DNA of 7,611 nt, from positions 1 through 7,611 of the forward strand of contig JAOUFX010000121.1 in NCBI GenBank assembly GCA_029857975.1, in the 5' to 3' direction. The notes beneath the pieces were generated by a model. That model was given only the letters and a program-made list of their open reading frames with translations. It made no database searches and was not told the DNA's origin. The translations under genes were made by a program, and so were the position numbers. This document shows, piece by piece, positions 6,704 to 7,611 of this stretch. Position 1 is the first letter of the stretch. Each line of letters starts with the position of its first letter. This stretch comes from Deltaproteobacteria bacterium (lineage in GTDB: Bacteria > Desulfobacterota > SM23-61).

Positions 6704-6809
6704 ATATCTGTTTTTGAATCAACCCCTCTTTTTCTACGTTACTTTGTGTGGGATAACGATGGTCTTCAGACTCGCCGAGGAACGTGGTGTAGGCTGGAAG
6801 GATATATAT

Positions 6810-6838
6810 TTGACAAAAGCAATTATTTATTAGAGAAT
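6810..6838 (+). promoter_or_regulatory. Possible promoter of the MarR-GNAT gene
   Basis: A perfect TTGACA (6810-6815), a 17-bp spacer and GAGAAT (6833-6838, 4/6) put the transcription start near 6845. A tandem AATGGCAA repeat (6836-6843 and 6846-6853, 10-bp period) covers that start and could be an autoregulatory site, as is common for MarR regulators. The resulting leader is about 30 nt and contains the ribosome binding site at 6863-6868. Confidence 0.5.
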
Positions 6839-6862
6839 GGCAAACAATGGCAACTAAGACGA

Positions 6863-6868
6863 AAGAGG
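6863..6868 (+). promoter_or_regulatory. Ribosome binding site of the MarR-GNAT gene
   Basis: AAGAGG ends five bases before the ATG at 6874. It favours that start over the in-frame ATG at 6847, which would fall almost on the predicted transcription start and has no good Shine-Dalgarno. Confidence 0.65.
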
Positions 6869-6873
6869 TTATT

Positions 6874-7611
6874 ATGACCAATAAAATTTTACAGGAACAT
6901 ATTAGTGCCGTCAGGCGTTTCAATCGCTTTTTTACAAGAAAAATCGGGGTGTTGGGAGAAGGCTTACTACATAGCCCTTACTCACTCACTGAAGCCCGCA
7001 TCATCTTCGAACTTGCTAACCGAAGTAACTTAACTGCCTCCGATCTGTGTAATGAGTTAGGTCTGGATGCCGGCTATTTAAGTCGTATCTTGAACAAGCT
7101 TGAGCAGCAAAATCTCATTGAAAAAACTCGCTCGGACGATGATGGACGACAACGTCTGATCGGCCTGACAACCGAAGGACAAAACGCCTTCTCATTACTC
7201 GATAATCGTTCGAGCGGCGAAATTTCAGAGATGCTGAACGAGTTGAATGAAAGTGACCGGGTACGTCTTATAGAAGCGATGCACAGCATTGAGGGCATTC
7301 TTGACCACAGCTTTAAATACCCAGAACCATTTTACTTACGCCACCATGAAGCAGGTGATATGGGCTGGGTTATCCACCAGCATGGACTCCTTTACAGTCA
7401 GGAATATGGTTGGGATGAGAGTTTTGAGGCTCTAGTTGCCCAAATCTGCGCAGACTTCATCAACAATTACAATCCCCAAAAAGAGCGATGCTGGATTGCG
7501 GAAATGCAAGGCGAGCGGGTCGGCTCAATCTTTTGTGTAAAGGCAAGCGAAGACGTTGCGAAATTAAGATTGCTGTCAGTTGTGCCTAAAGCAAGAAGGT
7601 TGGGTCTGGGG
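6874..7611 (+). CDS. MarR-type regulator fused to GNAT acetyltransferase (C-terminus cut by window edge)
   Basis: An open frame of 246 codons runs from ATG 6874 to the right edge with no stop. Residues about 1-148 form a MarR-type winged helix. LTASDLCNELGLDAGYLSR (53-71) spans the helix-turn-helix, RILNKLEQQNLIEK (71-84) continues it, and SDDDGRQRLIGLTTEG (87-102) is the wing with the conserved D-R pair. Residues about 152 onward start a GNAT domain: FYLRHHEAGDMGWVI, then CWIAEMQGERVGSIF (206-220) as the strand that precedes motif A, and LRLLSVVPKARRLGLG (231-246) as motif A with its acetyl-CoA pyrophosphate-binding R-x-x-G-x-G-like turn. The rest of the GNAT fold lies outside. MarR-GNAT fusions are a known architecture; the DNA-binding half may respond to a small molecule that the other half acetylates, but target and substrate are unknown. 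It is divergent from the DapA-like gene and could regulate it or itself. Confidence 0.9.
   Translation, partial: MTNKILQEHISAVRRFNRFFTRKIGVLGEGLLHSPYSLTEARIIFELANRSNLTASDLCNELGLDAGYLSRILNKLEQQNLIEKTRSDDDGRQRLIGLTTEGQNAFSLLDNRSSGEISEMLNELNESDRVRLIEAMHSIEGILDHSFKYPEPFYLRHHEAGDMGWVIHQHGLLYSQEYGWDESFEALVAQICADFINNYNPQKERCWIAEMQGERVGSIFCVKASEDVAKLRLLSVVPKARRLGLG

Larger units (their letters stand above)
6170..6873. other. Divergent intergenic region carrying two promoters and a MITE
   Basis: This 700-bp gap has no supported gene. From left to right it holds the DapA-like ribosome binding site and leader (6170-6294), its promoter with two TTATCAAG repeats (6295-6336), AT-rich DNA, the inverted-repeat element (6397-6703), about 100 bp without recognisable content, and the MarR-GNAT promoter and ribosome binding site (6810-6868). 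The element separates the two promoters by roughly 300 bp that were probably not there originally. Confidence 0.7.

Noticed and set aside
6701..6877. 58-codon plus frame ending in an ATGA overlap with the MarR-GNAT start
   Set aside because: The overlap looks like translational coupling, but the only start is a GTG at 6746 without a Shine-Dalgarno. The likely promoter sits inside the frame, and upstream of the MITE the frame meets a stop, so it is not a gene split by the insertion.
6431..6923. Two minus-strand frames (84 and 82 codons) over the MITE and its right flank
   Set aside because: Both cross the terminal inverted repeat or the MarR-GNAT promoter, show no domain and have no good ribosome binding site. 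They are probably chance frames.

Overview
The window reads like a piece of an environmental Gram-negative bacterial genome. A Desulfobacterota/deltaproteobacterial type of organism is my best guess, from the mix of an Fe-S RlmD, polyprenyl-phosphate-dependent glycosyltransferases and a worn lysophospholipid acyltransferase. No marker in the window fixes the taxon. Base composition is patchy. In sampled lines the GT2-GtrA gene is near 40% GC, the rlmD and GT39 genes are mid-range, the DapA-like gene is clearly GC-rich and the MarR-GNAT gene is intermediate. That suggests a patchwork accessory region rather than one long operon.

Left part (1-4689, all on the minus strand): the N-terminal part of an NAD-dependent sugar-nucleotide epimerase runs off the left edge. 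Reading upstream, it is preceded by a polyprenol-phosphate sugar synthase fused to a GtrA membrane domain, then rlmD (23S rRNA m5U methyltransferase), then a multi-pass GT39 glycosyltransferase. The GT2-GtrA enzyme can make the kind of lipid-linked sugar that GT39 enzymes use as donor, and the epimerase belongs to sugar-nucleotide supply. Together they suggest envelope or glycan modification, with rlmD as an unrelated housekeeping gene between them. The gap between rlmD and GT39 carries two inverted arms, each made of three 9-bp CACAGAG-type units.

Middle (4690-5251): an AT-rich spacer with a possible GT39 promoter is followed on the plus strand by a decayed C-terminal fragment of a DUF374-type lysophospholipid acyltransferase. 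Its tail meets the convergent end of the DapA-like gene.

Right part (5246-7611): an intact DHDPS/N-acetylneuraminate lyase superfamily gene on the minus strand, with a strong Shine-Dalgarno and a good sigma-70-like promoter, is divergent from a MarR-type regulator fused to a GNAT acetyltransferase, which is cut by the right edge. Between them lies a complete non-autonomous mobile element of about 307 bp. It has 22-bp terminal inverted repeats starting with GG and an 8-bp target duplication (7/8 identical), the signature of an ISL3-type MITE. This element and the acyltransferase pseudogene are the clearest structures not explained by ordinary genes. I did not find a convincing new multi-gene system.
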